Source: Mucilaginibacter ginsenosidivorax (lineage in GTDB: Bacteria > Bacteroidota > Bacteroidia > Sphingobacteriales > Sphingobacteriaceae). From it: a stretch of 64,000 nt of DNA. Shown in pieces: positions 45,996 through 53,889 of this stretch; position 1 is the first letter of the stretch; each line of letters begins with the position of its first letter. Location: contig NZ_CP042437.1 in NCBI RefSeq assembly GCF_007971525.1, positions 4,526,001-4,590,000 of the forward strand. Reading direction: 5' to 3'. The position numbers were made by a program, and so were the translations under genes. The notes beneath the pieces were generated by a model. It saw nothing but the letters and a program-made list of their open reading frames with translations, ran no database searches and was not told the origin of the DNA.

Positions 45996-47306
45996 TTATA
46001 GTTTTGTTATAATCGCAGGTGTATTGATTTTAACCTGGTAAAGCACATAATCGCTTTCTTTATCATGCACCAACCTGGCATCAACCACTTTGCCATTTTG
46101 GGTAATTCGGACATTTTTCCACCCGGCAGGTAAACAGGTTTTAAGGGTTAGCGGGATATTATAAAAACGCTTATCAAGCGGGTGGCTTACTTTAATTACC
46201 AGCTTGCCATTTTGCATACCGGTGGTAAGGTTTGCACTTTGGCGTTCGCGCATGTATTTAGTAACATCGCCAAAGGTGGCAATCCAAAGCTTGTCTTCGT
46301 GGTTTTTGATGTAGGTAAAATATTCATCCAGCTCGGTAGCCGGCAAAGCCTCCCAGCCAATGCCCTGCACACCATGGTGGGTAAGTACCAGCCATGTATC
46401 GTTCCTGTTCATGGTGGTATCAACCCAGGCTTTCATCATAGGCAGCGGTGTTTTGGTAGTAGCGCCACGTTGGTACTGCACATACGCTTTCCCCGTATTG
46501 CCCGGCGTATCTTTATTACCGCGGCTAATCTCTTTCAGCCAGGGTTCGGGCATGCGGTTGCGTAGGGCCGGGTAAACCCTGCTTAGGTACGATACCGCCC
46601 GCTCGTTTTCGGTGCCAAAAGGCCCTTCGGCGCTAAAAGTGTACCGCAGGCCAAGCTTATGCAAAATATCCAGCCGGCTTTTCTCCATCTCATAAAGCAT
46701 ATTGGGCTCGTCGAGCGCGGCCAGGCGCGGATGGGTAACCATGTGACTGGCAAATTCGTGTCCCTGGGCCGCGTATTGTTTAATTTGTGCCCAGGTTGTG
46801 CCATGCGCGTCGTTGTACTCGGTATTATGTTCCATACCAGGTTTAAAATCACCTTGGCGCACTTTACTGTATAGTTCATCTATCACCTTATAGGCCGCGT
46901 CGGGTTTATTATCGTCAATTAGTGAACCCGCTTTATAATGATAGTCAAGCGTACCAATCAATCCCAGGTGCCCCGCTGCCGATGCACGCTCGTAAAAATT
47001 ATCCTTGTTGGTAAGTGTTGTGGCGGTTTCAGCAATTATCTGTTTCAAAGGCCGCCCAATAAATTTTGCCTGGTATTGCGAACCGGGTATTTGCCCGGTG
47101 ATAATAAAAAACGTGCTTTTAATCCCCAGCCTGTTTAAAATAGGCAGTGCAACCTTAAATTGGTTAACGGAGCCATCGTCCCAGGTGATAGATACCGCGC
47201 CATTGCGGCCGTATTGCCATTTAGTTATCTCGGTTTTACCCGGCTGCGCCTTTAAACAGTTTATAAACAATGGCATGAGTAACAGGGTGGCGACAAGCTT
47301 TTTCAT
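45996..47306 (-). CDS. Exported polysaccharide deacetylase-like protein (NodB fold)
   Basis: A 436-residue exported protein (signal peptide MKKLVATLLLMPLFINCLKA). The NodB domain shows AVSITWDDGSVNQF near residue 37, where the two Asp match the TFDDG motif, and FASHMVTHPRL near residue 188 with the two metal histidines. A long insert (about residues 75-175) separates the two motifs. The C-terminal 85 residues look like a beta domain. CE4-type enzymes remove acetyl groups from glycans; the target may be chitin, xylan or a bacterial polymer. Confidence 0.85.
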   Translation of the reverse strand: MKKLVATLLLMPLFINCLKAQPGKTEITKWQYGRNGAVSITWDDGSVNQFKVALPILNRLGIKSTFFIITGQIPGSQYQAKFIGRPLKQIIAETATTLTNKDNFYERASAAGHLGLIGTLDYHYKAGSLIDDNKPDAAYKVIDELYSKVRQGDFKPGMEHNTEYNDAHGTTWAQIKQYAAQGHEFASHMVTHPRLAALDEPNMLYEMEKSRLDILHKLGLRYTFSAEGPFGTENERAVSYLSRVYPALRNRMPEPWLKEISRGNKDTPGNTGKAYVQYQRGATTKTPLPMMKAWVDTTMNRNDTWLVLTHHGVQGIGWEALPATELDEYFTYIKNHEDKLWIATFGDVTKYMRERQSANLTTGMQNGKLVIKVSHPLDKRFYNIPLTLKTCLPAGWKNVRITQNGKVVDARLVHDKESDYVLYQVKINTPAIITKL

Positions 47307-47397
47307 TTGGGGGAGGTTTATACATGCTAATATATGCAGATGGTTGCTCTGTACAATCTTGTAACGAAATAGTTATTCATTAACACTTTCTATCTTA

Positions 47398-47414
47398 TTT
47401 AAACTAATTCTAAA
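47398..47414. promoter_or_regulatory. Fur-like operator dyad, upstream copy
   Basis: TTTAAA-N5-TCTAAA, one base away from a perfect TTTAGA-N5-TCTAAA dyad. It lies just upstream of the candidate -33 element of the siderophore receptor gene. The shape resembles Fur-type operators of Bacteroidota as I recall them; the regulator is inferred. Confidence 0.5.
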
Positions 47415-47420
47415 TAAAAG

Positions 47421-47450
47421 TTGTGAATTAAAATTGAGTTGTTATTTTTG
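47421..47450 (+). promoter_or_regulatory. Candidate Bacteroidota-type promoter for the TonB receptor
   Basis: TTG at 47421-47423, a 19-base spacer and TATTTTTG (47443-47450) match the -33/-7 pattern TTG-N19-TAnnTTTG. Transcription would begin about at 47457, inside the second dyad. Confidence 0.6.
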
Positions 47451-47456
47451 CGCTTA

Positions 47457-47473
47457 ATTAGACTTAATCTAAA
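47457..47473. promoter_or_regulatory. Fur-like operator dyad, downstream copy
   Basis: ATTAGA-N5-TCTAAA, the same pattern and spacer as the copy 59 bases upstream. It covers the predicted transcription start and ends four bases before the start codon at 47478, so a bound repressor would block the promoter. Confidence 0.55.
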
Positions 47474-47477
47474 TAGA

Positions 47478-49940
47478 ATGTTGAATCCTCTACAGAACTA
47501 CCTGCAAAAATTTACGCTCCTCTTTCTTTTCGTATTTATAAATATTTTAACCCTTAAAGCCGATGATGATGGCAATAGCGGTAAAATAAATGGCTTTGTA
47601 AAAACCACCGATGGTAAACCGGCATCATATGTTACAGTAGCTATCAAAGGCTTAAACAAAAGTACCAGTACCATTGATGATGGTTCATTTACCTTTGTTA
47701 ATCTTAAGCCTGGTGTATATACTTTAGTTACCAGCTTTATGGGCACTAAAGCCGAGCAGCAAACGGTTACGGTAGTTGCCAATCAAACTACACAGGTTAC
47801 GTTTACTTTAAGCGAAACCTCGGCACAGCTTGATGAGGTGCTTATTTCGTCTACAAAAACTATTAATAGCAAAAAGCTTACTATAGGTAAAATGAATGTA
47901 GCGCCTATGGATTTGCCGCAGAGTGTTACGGTTATCAGCAGCAATACGCTTGCCCAGCAGCAATCTATCAGGTTAAGCGATGTAATCAGGAATGTTAATG
48001 GTGTTTACCTGTATAGCGCCCGCGGCAATACCCAGGAAACCTTTGGGTCCCGTGGCTACAATTTTTCGAGCACCAATATGTTTAAAAATGGTTTCCGTGT
48101 AAACTCGGGTGTTGTGCCTGAAGTGAGCTCGCTTGACCGTATAGAAATTTTAAAAGGCAGCGCGGCTTTATTATATGGCAACGTAGCACCCGGCGGTATT
48201 TTAAACATGGTAACTAAAAAGCCATTATTTGAAGCAGGCGGAAAAGTATCCATGACATATGGCAGCTATGATTTGTACCGCCCCTCGTTTGATGTTTACG
48301 GGCCTATCACCTCAAAACTGGCTTACCGCTTAAACGGTACTTACGAAAAAGCAAACAGCTTTCGCGATAATGTAAAATCCGAAAGGGAGTATATTAACCC
48401 ATCGTTCCTGTATAAAATAAGCGACAAAACAACTGTTATTGTAGAGGGCGATTACCTGAACTACGATTTTACACCCGATTTTGGAACCGGGCAAATAAAC
48501 AACGTAATAGCTAATGTGCCGCGCAACCGCTACCTGGGTGCTTCATGGTCTACCGGTAATACCAAACAGTCAACAGGTACGGTTACCATTAATCACCAAA
48601 TTAACAGCTTGTGGCAAATAAGCGGTGGCTTAAATTATCAGCATTTTAACAGGCAATACCAAACAACCGAGCGTGTGTTGCCGGATGCAACCGGCGACTG
48701 GGGCCGTACCCTTAACCGTGCCAAAACATTGGAAGACTATTACACCGGCCAGTTTAATGTAACCGGACAGTTTAACACAGGTGCCATAAAGCATAATATT
48801 TTGGCAGGGGTTGATGCCGACAGGTACAACAACACGGCTTATACCTATGTGGCCACCATTAATAAGGTATCAAGCTATTGGGATAATGGCACATCATTAA
48901 AATCTGCCGTTTACGATACCATCAATATTTTTAATGTAAATAAATACAAGCTGCGTACAGATAAGCCGCAGATGAACCCTTTTTACAGCATCCTTACAAA
49001 AACCAACCGCTTTGGAGCTTACTTTAATGATTTGATAAGCATATCAGATAAAGTTAAAGTGTTGGCTGGTATCCGCTGGTCGTACCAGTACATAGCGCCA
49101 ACACAGGTAACCAATTATTACTTGCCTGCTTTAACCGCCCAGGCAGCAGGTAAAGAGGATAAGGCATTTTCGCCCCGCGTTGGCATAGTTTATAAGCCGG
49201 TGGCCAATACGGCGTTATTTGCAAGCTACTCCAACTCGTTTATCACCAACACGGGGGTAGATGTTAATAATAAACCACTTTCGCCATCATTGGTAGATCA
49301 GTACGAGGCGGGTGTTAAAAACGATTTCCTGAATGGCAATTTATCGGTAAATGTAACGGCATACCGTATCATCAATAATAACCTTGCCCAAACAGCGCCA
49401 TTTTTGGCCGATAGTACCACGGTAAACATTAACACCAATATTAAAGAGCTTGTTGGCCAAACCAAAAGCGATGGTGTTGAACTTGATATTGCGGGCCACC
49501 CCGTTAAAGAGCTTGATTTAATGGCGGGTTACAGCTACACCAACGCACGTTATTCAAAAACATCAACATCGGTTGGTAGTAATATAGCCGGTCAGCCTTT
49601 AATTAACGTACCTAAGCACACCGCCAATGCCAGCGCCTTCTATAATTTTTATAACGGCGATTTGAAAGGCTTTAAAGTAGGGGCTTCCGTGTATTACCTG
49701 GGTAACCGCACCGCCGGTAACGCCAACACGGTTGGGCAAACCCAAACTATATCAAGGCTGGTTAATGTACCGGGTTTTACCACGGTTGATGCCTCGGTTG
49801 GTTACACCTATAAAAAGGTTTCTATTATTGGTAAAATCTCCAACATAGGGAATGTGCTTAACTACAATGTGCACGAAAATTATAGTATTAACCCTATAGC
49901 GCCAAGGCAGTTTTTAACTACTGTGAGTTATAGCTTTTAA
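47478..49940 (+). CDS. TonB-dependent siderophore receptor with carboxypeptidase-regulatory-like N-terminal domain
   Basis: An outer-membrane receptor of about 820 residues for a ferric siderophore. After a signal peptide (LLFLFVFINILTLKA) comes a CarboxypepD_reg-like domain (about 35-115: GKINGFVKTTDGKPASYVTV), then the plug with MDLPQSVTVISSNTLAQQQ and DRIEILKGSAALLYGNVAPG, then the beta-barrel ending in the C-terminal aromatic TVSYSF. I start at ATG 47478 because an earlier in-frame start would overlap the operator and promoter. The paired Fur-like dyads upstream suggest iron repression. The PepSY protein follows. Confidence 0.94.
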   Translation: MLNPLQNYLQKFTLLFLFVFINILTLKADDDGNSGKINGFVKTTDGKPASYVTVAIKGLNKSTSTIDDGSFTFVNLKPGVYTLVTSFMGTKAEQQTVTVVANQTTQVTFTLSETSAQLDEVLISSTKTINSKKLTIGKMNVAPMDLPQSVTVISSNTLAQQQSIRLSDVIRNVNGVYLYSARGNTQETFGSRGYNFSSTNMFKNGFRVNSGVVPEVSSLDRIEILKGSAALLYGNVAPGGILNMVTKKPLFEAGGKVSMTYGSYDLYRPSFDVYGPITSKLAYRLNGTYEKANSFRDNVKSEREYINPSFLYKISDKTTVIVEGDYLNYDFTPDFGTGQINNVIANVPRNRYLGASWSTGNTKQSTGTVTINHQINSLWQISGGLNYQHFNRQYQTTERVLPDATGDWGRTLNRAKTLEDYYTGQFNVTGQFNTGAIKHNILAGVDADRYNNTAYTYVATINKVSSYWDNGTSLKSAVYDTINIFNVNKYKLRTDKPQMNPFYSILTKTNRFGAYFNDLISISDKVKVLAGIRWSYQYIAPTQVTNYYLPALTAQAAGKEDKAFSPRVGIVYKPVANTALFASYSNSFITNTGVDVNNKPLSPSLVDQYEAGVKNDFLNGNLSVNVTAYRIINNNLAQTAPFLADSTTVNINTNIKELVGQTKSDGVELDIAGHPVKELDLMAGYSYTNARYSKTSTSVGSNIAGQPLINVPKHTANASAFYNFYNGDLKGFKVGASVYYLGNRTAGNANTVGQTQTISRLVNVPGFTTVDASVGYTYKKVSIIGKISNIGNVLNYNVHENYSINPIAPRQFLTTVSYSF

Positions 49941-49961
49941 TACCCTAATACATAATTAATG

Positions 49962-49998
49962 AACAAACCGGGATATGCTTTAGTATACCCGGTTTTGT
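49962..49998 (+). terminator. Terminator-like hairpin between receptor and PepSY genes
   Basis: A stem with one bulge (accgggata paired with tatacccggt) is followed by TTTTG. It starts about 20 bases after the receptor stop and ends 10 bases before the PepSY gene, so it may act as an attenuator rather than a full stop. Confidence 0.5.
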
Positions 49999-50008
49999 AA
50001 TGTAAGCC

Positions 50009-51220
50009 ATGAAAGTATTTTTCCGTACCATACATCTTTATTTGAGCCTTGCGGCAGGCATTGTCATTTTTTGCTCATGCCTCACGGGTACTATGCTGGT
50101 TTTTGAAAAAGAAATTGAGCATACCCTGCACCCCAAACTTTATTATGTGCGCGCCGCAGCTACACGGGTACCGCTGGAGCAAATGATTAATGCCGCCCTT
50201 AAACAGGTACCCAAAGCAAAGCTGGCCTCGGCAATGGTTTATAATGATGCTGCCAGAACGGTTGAGATTGGCTTAATTGTACCCGAAAAGAAAGGTAAAA
50301 AAGGGAGTGCTGCCCAAGCCGAAAAAGGCAGGCCCGCAGCAGCACAGGGCGATAAGGATAAAAAAACTAAAGAGGCCGACCGGGCAAATTTAAGTGTGTT
50401 TGTAAACCCCTACACCGGCCAGGTAACAGGGCAATACAGCCGCAGGCAATCGTTTTTGTACTCGGCCGAGATGTTTCACCGGTTTTTGCTGGCAGGCAAG
50501 GATAGCCTGGGCGATTGGGTGGTATCAATCTCGACATTGCTTTTCCTGTTTATATTAATAACCGGGGTAATACTGTGGTGGCCTAAAACCAAAAACGTTA
50601 TGAAGCAGCGGTTAAAAATAAAGTGGGGCGGTAGCACCAAACGGCTGGTACATGATTTGCACCTGGTTACCGGCTTTTACACTTCGATATTTTTAATTGT
50701 AATTGCTTTAACAGGTTTAATCATGACGTTTAAGCTGGCTAACCAGGCATTGTTTGCCATAACGGGTTCAAAGCTGGTAAAAGAGCAGCCTAAAACACCG
50801 CAATCAAAATACCAGGCCGGGGCCAAAGCTTTAAAGGTAGATGCGGCATTGCAGGCCGTAGCAGCACAAACCGCATTGGCAGATTATTATACAGTACGCG
50901 TACCTAAAGACTCATTGGCGGTTTACAGCATAAACATTTTACCCAAGGGTGCAGTTGAAACCACTGCCGATACCTATTACGTTGACCAGTATAGCGGTGG
51001 CATAGCCGGCGCGCAATTGTTTGCCGCCAAAAGTTTAGGCCAGCGGGTAAGGGCTTACGTAAAACCGGTACATACCGGCTCGGTTTACGGCTTGCCTACC
51101 AAAATTATCAGTTTTGTTGTATGCCTTTTATCGCTTATATTCCCGGTAACAGGGGTAATGATGTGGCTTAACCGTACCCGTAAAAAAACTAAAACCTACA
51201 GGAAGCTGGAATTGGTTTAG
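50009..51220 (+). CDS. PepSY-associated membrane protein, putative siderophore-iron reductase partner
   Basis: A 403-residue PepSY-TM protein with four main membrane helices: residues about 10-30 (HLYLSLAAGIVIFCSCLTG), 175-195, 225-245 and 365-390. Periplasmic PepSY-like segments lie between them. A Lys/Ala-rich low-complexity insert (about 93-130) is unusual. His residues in FRTIHLYLSLAAG and HDLHLVTGF are typical of this family. Such genes often sit beside siderophore receptors and are thought to help release or reduce iron at the inner membrane; the gene order here supports that. Confidence 0.88.
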   Translation: MKVFFRTIHLYLSLAAGIVIFCSCLTGTMLVFEKEIEHTLHPKLYYVRAAATRVPLEQMINAALKQVPKAKLASAMVYNDAARTVEIGLIVPEKKGKKGSAAQAEKGRPAAAQGDKDKKTKEADRANLSVFVNPYTGQVTGQYSRRQSFLYSAEMFHRFLLAGKDSLGDWVVSISTLLFLFILITGVILWWPKTKNVMKQRLKIKWGGSTKRLVHDLHLVTGFYTSIFLIVIALTGLIMTFKLANQALFAITGSKLVKEQPKTPQSKYQAGAKALKVDAALQAVAAQTALADYYTVRVPKDSLAVYSINILPKGAVETTADTYYVDQYSGGIAGAQLFAAKSLGQRVRAYVKPVHTGSVYGLPTKIISFVVCLLSLIFPVTGVMMWLNRTRKKTKTYRKLELV

Positions 51221-51325
51221 ATTGAGGTTGATGGTTTGTTTAAGGCTGAGTAACATTACCATTTGGCGATTATATCGAATGATTGCTGTTCACGGAATCG
51301 CTTTTGAAGGTAAGTAGGTTAGTTT

Positions 51326-51395
51326 TTCGCGCAAAGACGCTAAGAAGCAAAGAAAAATAAGCAAATCACTTTGCGTCTCAGCGTCTTCGCGCGAA
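51326..51395. repeat. 27-bp imperfect inverted repeat
   Basis: Arms 51326-51352 and 51369-51395 are complementary at all but about three or four positions (core gcaaagacgct, facing agcgtcttcgcgc) with a 16-base loop. It resembles the 'cgcaaagacgctaag' repeats I recall as widespread in Bacteroidota intergenic DNA. The rest of 51221-51498 holds no gene that I can support. Confidence 0.75.
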
Positions 51396-51498
51396 TTGAT
51401 TTTTTTAAGCTATTCCTCTGATCTAAAAGGCATCGAATATTTCCAGAATTATTGGTCTCATTCGGGGAAACACTATTCTTATCAGCTTATCGCTGATC

Positions 51499-51702
51499 TC
51501 ATAATTCATTTAACAAATCGTCGAAACCTATCGATTCCAATTTGCCTGCTTTTATTGCCTTCATCTCTTTTGCTGCGGTTTTTAAACTTTCAGTAATAGA
51601 TGATTTTACGCTTACTTTTTTTATCGTAACCCCCAACTCCTTTAAAAGCAATCTCACCAGCTTTTCTTTATCATTAGGTACCGTAATTTGTAAAACTGTC
51701 AT
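51499..51702 (-). CDS. Small antitoxin-like protein
   Basis: A 67-residue protein beginning MTVLQITVPNDKEKLVRLLL, with KELGVTIKKVSVKSS in the middle and the end IKAGKLESIGFDDLLNEL. An N-terminal strand, two helices and an acidic tail resemble orphan antitoxin or DUF2683-like proteins, but I cannot name the family with certainty. It is the downstream member of a tandem pair with the broken gene at 51707-51932: LVKQILIGLGVTIQQ there matches LVRLLLKELGVTIKK here. No toxin gene follows downstream. Confidence 0.6.
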   Translation of the reverse strand: MTVLQITVPNDKEKLVRLLLKELGVTIKKVSVKSSITESLKTAAKEMKAIKAGKLESIGFDDLLNEL

Positions 51703-51706
51703 TGGT

Positions 51707-51932
51707 TTAGTCTTCTAAGATTCCTTGTTGCGGTTTCAAGCTTTCGAAAGCATTTTACCCTCTTCTAAAAACTTCAAATCATCATCAGACCACGTCGAAA
51801 TTTGGGCCAGCTTTTCTTTGTAGGCAATGGTATTAGTAGAGGAATCCTGTTGTATAGTGACACCAAGCCCAATAAGGATTTGTTTTACCAGCGAGTTTTT
51901 TTGTCGGGGATATTGATCGTCAGCTTTTCCAC
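51707..51932 (-). pseudogene. Frameshifted paralogue of the small antitoxin-like gene
   Basis: The intact central frame reads NSLVKQILIGLGVTIQQ through to DLKFLEEGK. The expected N-terminus VEKLTINIPDKK (GTG start at 51932) and the expected C-terminus NAFESLKPQQGILED (stop at 51707-51709) are both in other frames. Adding one A to the run of seven A (complement of 51895-51901) and one A to the AAAA run near 51755-51758 joins all three parts into a 75-residue protein similar to its neighbour. The length 226 plus 2 is divisible by three. Either two real one-base losses or homopolymer sequencing errors explain this. Confidence 0.65.
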
Positions 51933-52049
51933 TATGAATCAAATTTACAAAATTTTAAGCCTTGATTCTGATTTTAAATAGCCGCTCAACGCTCTTTTGA
52001 AATTTACCGCATAGCGTCAAAAGTCACCAAAAATGTTGAAAACTTTTTG

Positions 52050-52079
52050 GTGGTAAAAAGTGGTAATTTGTGGTAAAAG
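52050..52079 (+). promoter_or_regulatory. MraZ operator (three 10-bp-spaced TGGTA boxes)
   Basis: TGGTA occurs at 52050, 52060 and 52070, exactly 10 bp apart, 41 bp before the mraZ start codon. MraZ proteins are known to bind direct TGG-type repeats with 10-bp spacing upstream of their own operon (TGGGN boxes with 5-base spacers in E. coli). This copy is therefore most likely the autoregulatory site of the cell-wall operon. A fourth, out-of-phase TGGT lies at 52047. Confidence 0.8.
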
Positions 52080-52119
52080 AGAATTACTTTTACCTATTAA
52101 ATTAAGCCATAGTCTTATA

Positions 52120-52584
52120 ATGCCGCATTTAACCGGAGAATTTGAATGTAAACTGGATGCCAAAGGGCGGATGATGATCCCTGCGGGCCTCAAAAAGCAG
52201 CTTCCTGAAGCTGACGGCGAGGGCCTTATGATCAATCGCGGCCTGGAGAAGTATCTGGTTATTTACACAAAATCCGAATGGGACAAAAGACTTGACGAAT
52301 TGAGCAAACTTAATGAATATGACCGGCAAAATCTGCGTTTTATTCGCTATTTCACCGGCGGCGCCACGGCTTTGATGCCGGATTCGGCCGGCCGGGTGCT
52401 TTTGCCAAAGAGCTTGCTTGATTTTGCAGGCATCGGCAACGATGTTGTTTTAACCTGTGTGTTAAACAAAATTGAAGTGTGGGATAAGGCTGCCCATACC
52501 GAGATGATAAATAACGAGCCTGATAATTTTGCCGAATTGGCCGAAGCGGTAATGGGTAGTAAAGCAAGGAGGATAGATGAGTGA
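52120..52584 (+). CDS. mraZ: Transcriptional regulator MraZ
   Basis: A DNA-binding regulator of the division and cell wall operon. With the start at ATG 52120 (MPHLTGEFECKLDAKGRMMI) it is 154 residues, the normal size; the longer reading from 52060 would begin inside the operator. It has two SpoVT/AbrB-like repeats: DAKGRMMIPAGLKKQL near residue 13 and DSAGRVLLPKSLLDFAG near 88, each with the conserved D-x-x-G-R. It overlaps rsmH by 8 bp, so it is the first gene of the cluster. Confidence 0.96.
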   Translation: MPHLTGEFECKLDAKGRMMIPAGLKKQLPEADGEGLMINRGLEKYLVIYTKSEWDKRLDELSKLNEYDRQNLRFIRYFTGGATALMPDSAGRVLLPKSLLDFAGIGNDVVLTCVLNKIEVWDKAAHTEMINNEPDNFAELAEAVMGSKARRIDE

Positions 52585-53479
52585 GTATCATACCCCGGTT
52601 ATGCTGCAGGAATGCATTGATGGCCTGGCCATAAAAAAGGATGGCACCTATGTGGATGTAACCTTTGGCGGAGGCGGACATTCGCGCGAGATTATGAAAC
52701 ATTTGGGGCCCGAAGGTACTTTGCTGGCGTTTGACCAGGATACCGATGCGCAGCAAAATATAATTGACGATGAGCGCTTTGTTTTTATAGATCAGAATTT
52801 CAGGTACCTGAAAAATTTTGCCCGGTTGCACGGTGCTATTCCGGTTGATGGTATACTGGCCGATTTGGGCGTATCATCATACCAGTTTGACCAGGCCGAG
52901 CGTGGTTTCTCAATCCGTTTTGATGCCGAGTTGGATATGAGGATGAACCAGGGCGGCGAGCTTACGGCTAAGGATGTAGTAAATAATTATACCGGTGCCG
53001 AACTGCACCGCATTTTTGGTGTTTACGGCGAAATTCAAAACGCCAAATCATTGGCCGAAACTATTGTTACCGCCAGGCTTAATGCCCCGATAGTAACCAT
53101 AGCCGATTTGAAGAACGCGATTATCAACCGCATCCCTAAAGGGAAAGAAAATAAGTACCTGGCACAGGTTTTCCAGGCGCTGCGCATCGAAGTTAACCAG
53201 GAGCTGGAAGCTTTGAAGGAGTTTTTGGTACAAAGTGCCGAGGTGCTGGCTGTTGGCGGCAGGTTAGTAGTAATGAGCTACCACTCGCTGGAAGACAGGC
53301 TGGTAAAAAACTTCATCGCAAAAGGTAAGTTTAGCGGCGAGGTAGAGAAAGATTTATACGGCAATAATAAAAGACCGCTTGATGCTGTAAGCCGCGGAGC
53401 TATCACGGCATCGGCAGATGAGATAAGTAACAATAACAGGGCACGGAGCGCTAAATTAAGGATAGCTGTAAAAATATGA
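52577..53479 (+). CDS. rsmH: 16S rRNA (cytosine-1402-N4)-methyltransferase RsmH
   Basis: Methylates C1402 of 16S rRNA (N4) with SAM. The 300-residue protein opens YHTPVMLQECIDGLAIK, has the SAM loop VDVTFGGGGHSREIMKHL near residue 27, ILADLGVSSYQFDQAERGFS near residue 93 and VVMSYHSLEDRLVKNF near 230, all typical of the family. An AGGAGG sequence lies upstream at 52568-52573 inside mraZ. It overlaps mraZ by 8 bp and the ftsL-like gene by 4 bp. Confidence 0.97.
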   Translation: MSEYHTPVMLQECIDGLAIKKDGTYVDVTFGGGGHSREIMKHLGPEGTLLAFDQDTDAQQNIIDDERFVFIDQNFRYLKNFARLHGAIPVDGILADLGVSSYQFDQAERGFSIRFDAELDMRMNQGGELTAKDVVNNYTGAELHRIFGVYGEIQNAKSLAETIVTARLNAPIVTIADLKNAIINRIPKGKENKYLAQVFQALRIEVNQELEALKEFLVQSAEVLAVGGRLVVMSYHSLEDRLVKNFIAKGKFSGEVEKDLYGNNKRPLDAVSRGAITASADEISNNNRARSAKLRIAVKI

Positions 53480-53889
53480 GCAATCGTTTACGTACAGAAA
53501 TTCAGGAGGAGGAAGAAGAGGAAGAGCTTATTGTTGAGGATAAACCCCGAAAAAGGGAGATCCCCGATAATTTCTTCACGCAATTTTTCACCAAACGCTT
53601 TATTACAAGCGAGAAGGCTACCAATGCCCTGCCTTTTGTACTGTTTATTGCTTTTTTGGGTATGGTGTATATAGGCAATATGCACCTGGCCGAAAAAACC
53701 ATCCGCGATATTGATGATCTTACTAAAGAAGTAAAAGAACGCAGCTGGGATTTTAAAACCACAAAGGCCGATATGGCTTTTAAAAGTACATTAATTGAAG
53801 TGGCCAAACGCGCCGATACCCTTGGGGTAAGGCAAAGCGTTGAACCGCCCAAAAAGATAACGGTGAAGGAGGATAATGATGAAAATTAG
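53476..53889 (+). CDS. ftsL: FtsL-like divisome protein
   Basis: A 137-residue bitopic protein at the usual ftsL position, between rsmH and ftsI. A strongly acidic and basic cytoplasmic start (EEEEEEELIVEDKPRKRE) is followed by one membrane helix (NALPFVLFIAFLGMVYIGN, about residues 53-71) and a periplasmic coiled-coil-prone segment (HLAEKTIRDIDDLTKEVKE). FtsL-type proteins join FtsB and FtsQ in activating septal cell-wall synthesis. Sequence identity in this family is low; the call rests on layout and location. It overlaps both neighbours. Confidence 0.85.
   Translation: MSNRLRTEIQEEEEEEELIVEDKPRKREIPDNFFTQFFTKRFITSEKATNALPFVLFIAFLGMVYIGNMHLAEKTIRDIDDLTKEVKERSWDFKTTKADMAFKSTLIEVAKRADTLGVRQSVEPPKKITVKEDNDEN

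Noticed and set aside
47005..47364. 119-residue plus-strand frame opposite the deacetylase
   Set aside because: It is antisense to a signal-peptide-bearing deacetylase with both metal motifs.
51396..51596. 66-residue plus-strand frame
   Set aside because: It runs across the end of an inverted repeat and antisense to the small antitoxin-like gene; no signal or motif seen.
52060..52119. Upstream in-frame start for mraZ at 52060
   Set aside because: It would lie inside the MraZ operator and add 20 residues unlike any MraZ; ATG 52120 gives the standard N-terminus.
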